A program made the translations under genes and the position numbers. This document shows, one piece after another, positions 62,741-64,000 of a stretch of DNA of 64,000 bases. This stretch comes from Tyto alba (Eukaryota; Chordata; Aves; Strigiformes; Tytonidae): the NCBI RefSeq assembly GCF_018691265.1, contig NW_024881296.1, positions 10,819,427-10,883,426 on the forward strand, in the 5' to 3' direction. Below the pieces are notes generated by a model. It ran no database searches and was not told the origin of the DNA. It worked only from the letters and a program-made list of their open reading frames with translations. Position 1 is the stretch's first letter, and the number at the start of each line of letters is the position of its first letter.

Positions 62741-64000
62741 CGGCGAGAACTAGGGAGAGCTTGTGCCGCGTTGGCAGCGCACAGCATTCTGTGCAGTGGA
62801 ACAGAGAGAGCCGAGGGCGAGACGGTTCCAGCCAGATGGGAAGGAGCCCAGAGGACACCTCAGGGCTGTTTTGCTACGTCCCAGGCAACTGCCCGATTTG
62901 TGAAGGCCTAGCATTGGCCAGGACAGAAGAAAAAACATCAGGTCTGTAAATCTTAATTCCTCATCCCATATGGACAAGAATGCTTTGATTTTCCAGAAGG
63001 GTTGAATGCCCAGAACTCAACACCCACGAGAACATAAATGGTTAAGCTTTGGGATATTCCCATTTGAAAGTGTCTTTTCTGGAAACAGTAACTCTTACTA
63101 CAAGGATGATCTTGCAAAAGAAGTTCTCGTCTACCCCTCATCTACCGCGTGCTGCATCTTGTGGGGTGCACACTGGTAAATCACACAACTCAGGCAGAGG
63201 GGTTTCCGTACAGACTACCTCATCCCCGCTCTTTCTTCACTTCTCACATCTCGAAGAGACTCAAATCAACACTATCCTGCTAGAAGTTTGCTATTATTGA
63301 CTACTGCAACTACTTTTACCAACTCTTCCAAATTTTGCAGAGACCTTCAGATCCTTTAACAGAGAATGTGATAAATTAGCCAAGGCAACGAATAAGGGGT
63401 CACAGTGTCCACAACAAAAGAAAAGGAGAAAGGACAGGGCTGATCTGGACTTCTTGGAGAGCTGAGGAAAGGAAGACATAGGTTTGATAACGATCCTAGA
63501 ATGAACACCAAAGAAAGATGATCTCCAACATGAATAGCAATGTTCTTCAGAGAGGGAAGTAGTAAAAAGTGAAATGACACCACATAGAATAAGAATCAAC
63601 AACTCAGTTCAATGAGATGTATCTCCAACAAAGGAAAGAAGCTCTGTAGCAGATGGACGCTGTATGTCTTGACTTTTACAGAGGACAATAATGTAGTATG
63701 TCACAAGGAAAATACAGTGTGGAAACAAATGGTGTGGACAGGAGAGAAATATGGAGTTTTGAGATGGAAGAGACATCAATACAAGTGAAAGAATTCAACA
63801 GCCCAAGAGGAAAGTGAAGAAGTATCAATGGTGCAAACAGTGGGCAGAGAAAGTTATGAAACTAAAGAATAAACAGAGAACTGAGAAAAGATTCGTTTCC
63901 CATTAAAATCCACTTGACATACAATAGCATCTTGATAGGGTAAGCAATGAAATCTGAATCAAAATACTAATCTTCCAACAGACTCTGTGATTCAGTCCAG
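62741..64000. other. Upstream flank of RGS7, no gene recognised
   Basis: Composition falls back to intergenic levels. No coding segment, splice-bounded exon or recognisable repeat was found. 63760-63890 is purine-rich on the plus strand. Open stretches of up to 102 codons on either strand show no family resemblance. Confidence 0.6.

Overview
This is vertebrate nuclear DNA, most likely from a bird. It is AT-rich and almost wholly non-coding. It carries only a handful of decayed LINE fragments, at least four of CR1 type, and has one strong CpG island near its right end. The very low interspersed-repeat load together with CR1 as the repeat family points to Aves. Turtles and crocodilians also carry CR1 but usually far more of it. 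The species cannot be fixed from the sequence.

The one protein-coding gene I can recognise is RGS7 (regulator of G-protein signalling 7, R7 family), on the minus strand. Its start-codon exon lies at 60748-60859. It encodes the 26 N-terminal residues (MAQGNNYGQSS...SPNMLVYRK) and ends at a perfect GTAAG donor. About 0.3-1.8 kb upstream is a CpG island (about 61130-62640), which must be the promoter and should hold the untranslated first exon. The island contains a near-consensus RE1/NRSE (REST) site at 61880-61900, which fits a neuron-restricted gene. It also has an E-box/CRE pair, long C runs (G runs in the sense strand), a CTG run and an (AC)n microsatellite.

Everything left of 60748 reads as one very long intron of RGS7. 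I recognise no further RGS7 exon in it, so the intron exceeds 60.7 kb. It holds five LINE remnants: an old reverse-transcriptase remnant (5950-6565), a CR1 3' end (10200-10412), an internally deleted CR1 joining endonuclease to reverse transcriptase out of frame (31675-32165), a CR1 3' end in the other orientation (39385-39460) and a small CR1 tail (42570-42645). It also holds many poly-A runs, several long A/C-rich (CAAA-type) tracts, short tandem duplications and a few strong palindromes. Right of 62740 is upstream flank with no gene I can recognise.

There is no operon, CRISPR array, phage or other compact gene system here. The interesting material is regulatory and structural: the RE1 site, homeodomain/octamer-rich DNA between the start exon and the promoter, a palindrome cluster at 12871-12898, the CR1 deletion chimera, a bias of A-rich runs to one strand, and an unexplained GC-richer 120-codon open stretch at 49691-50050.
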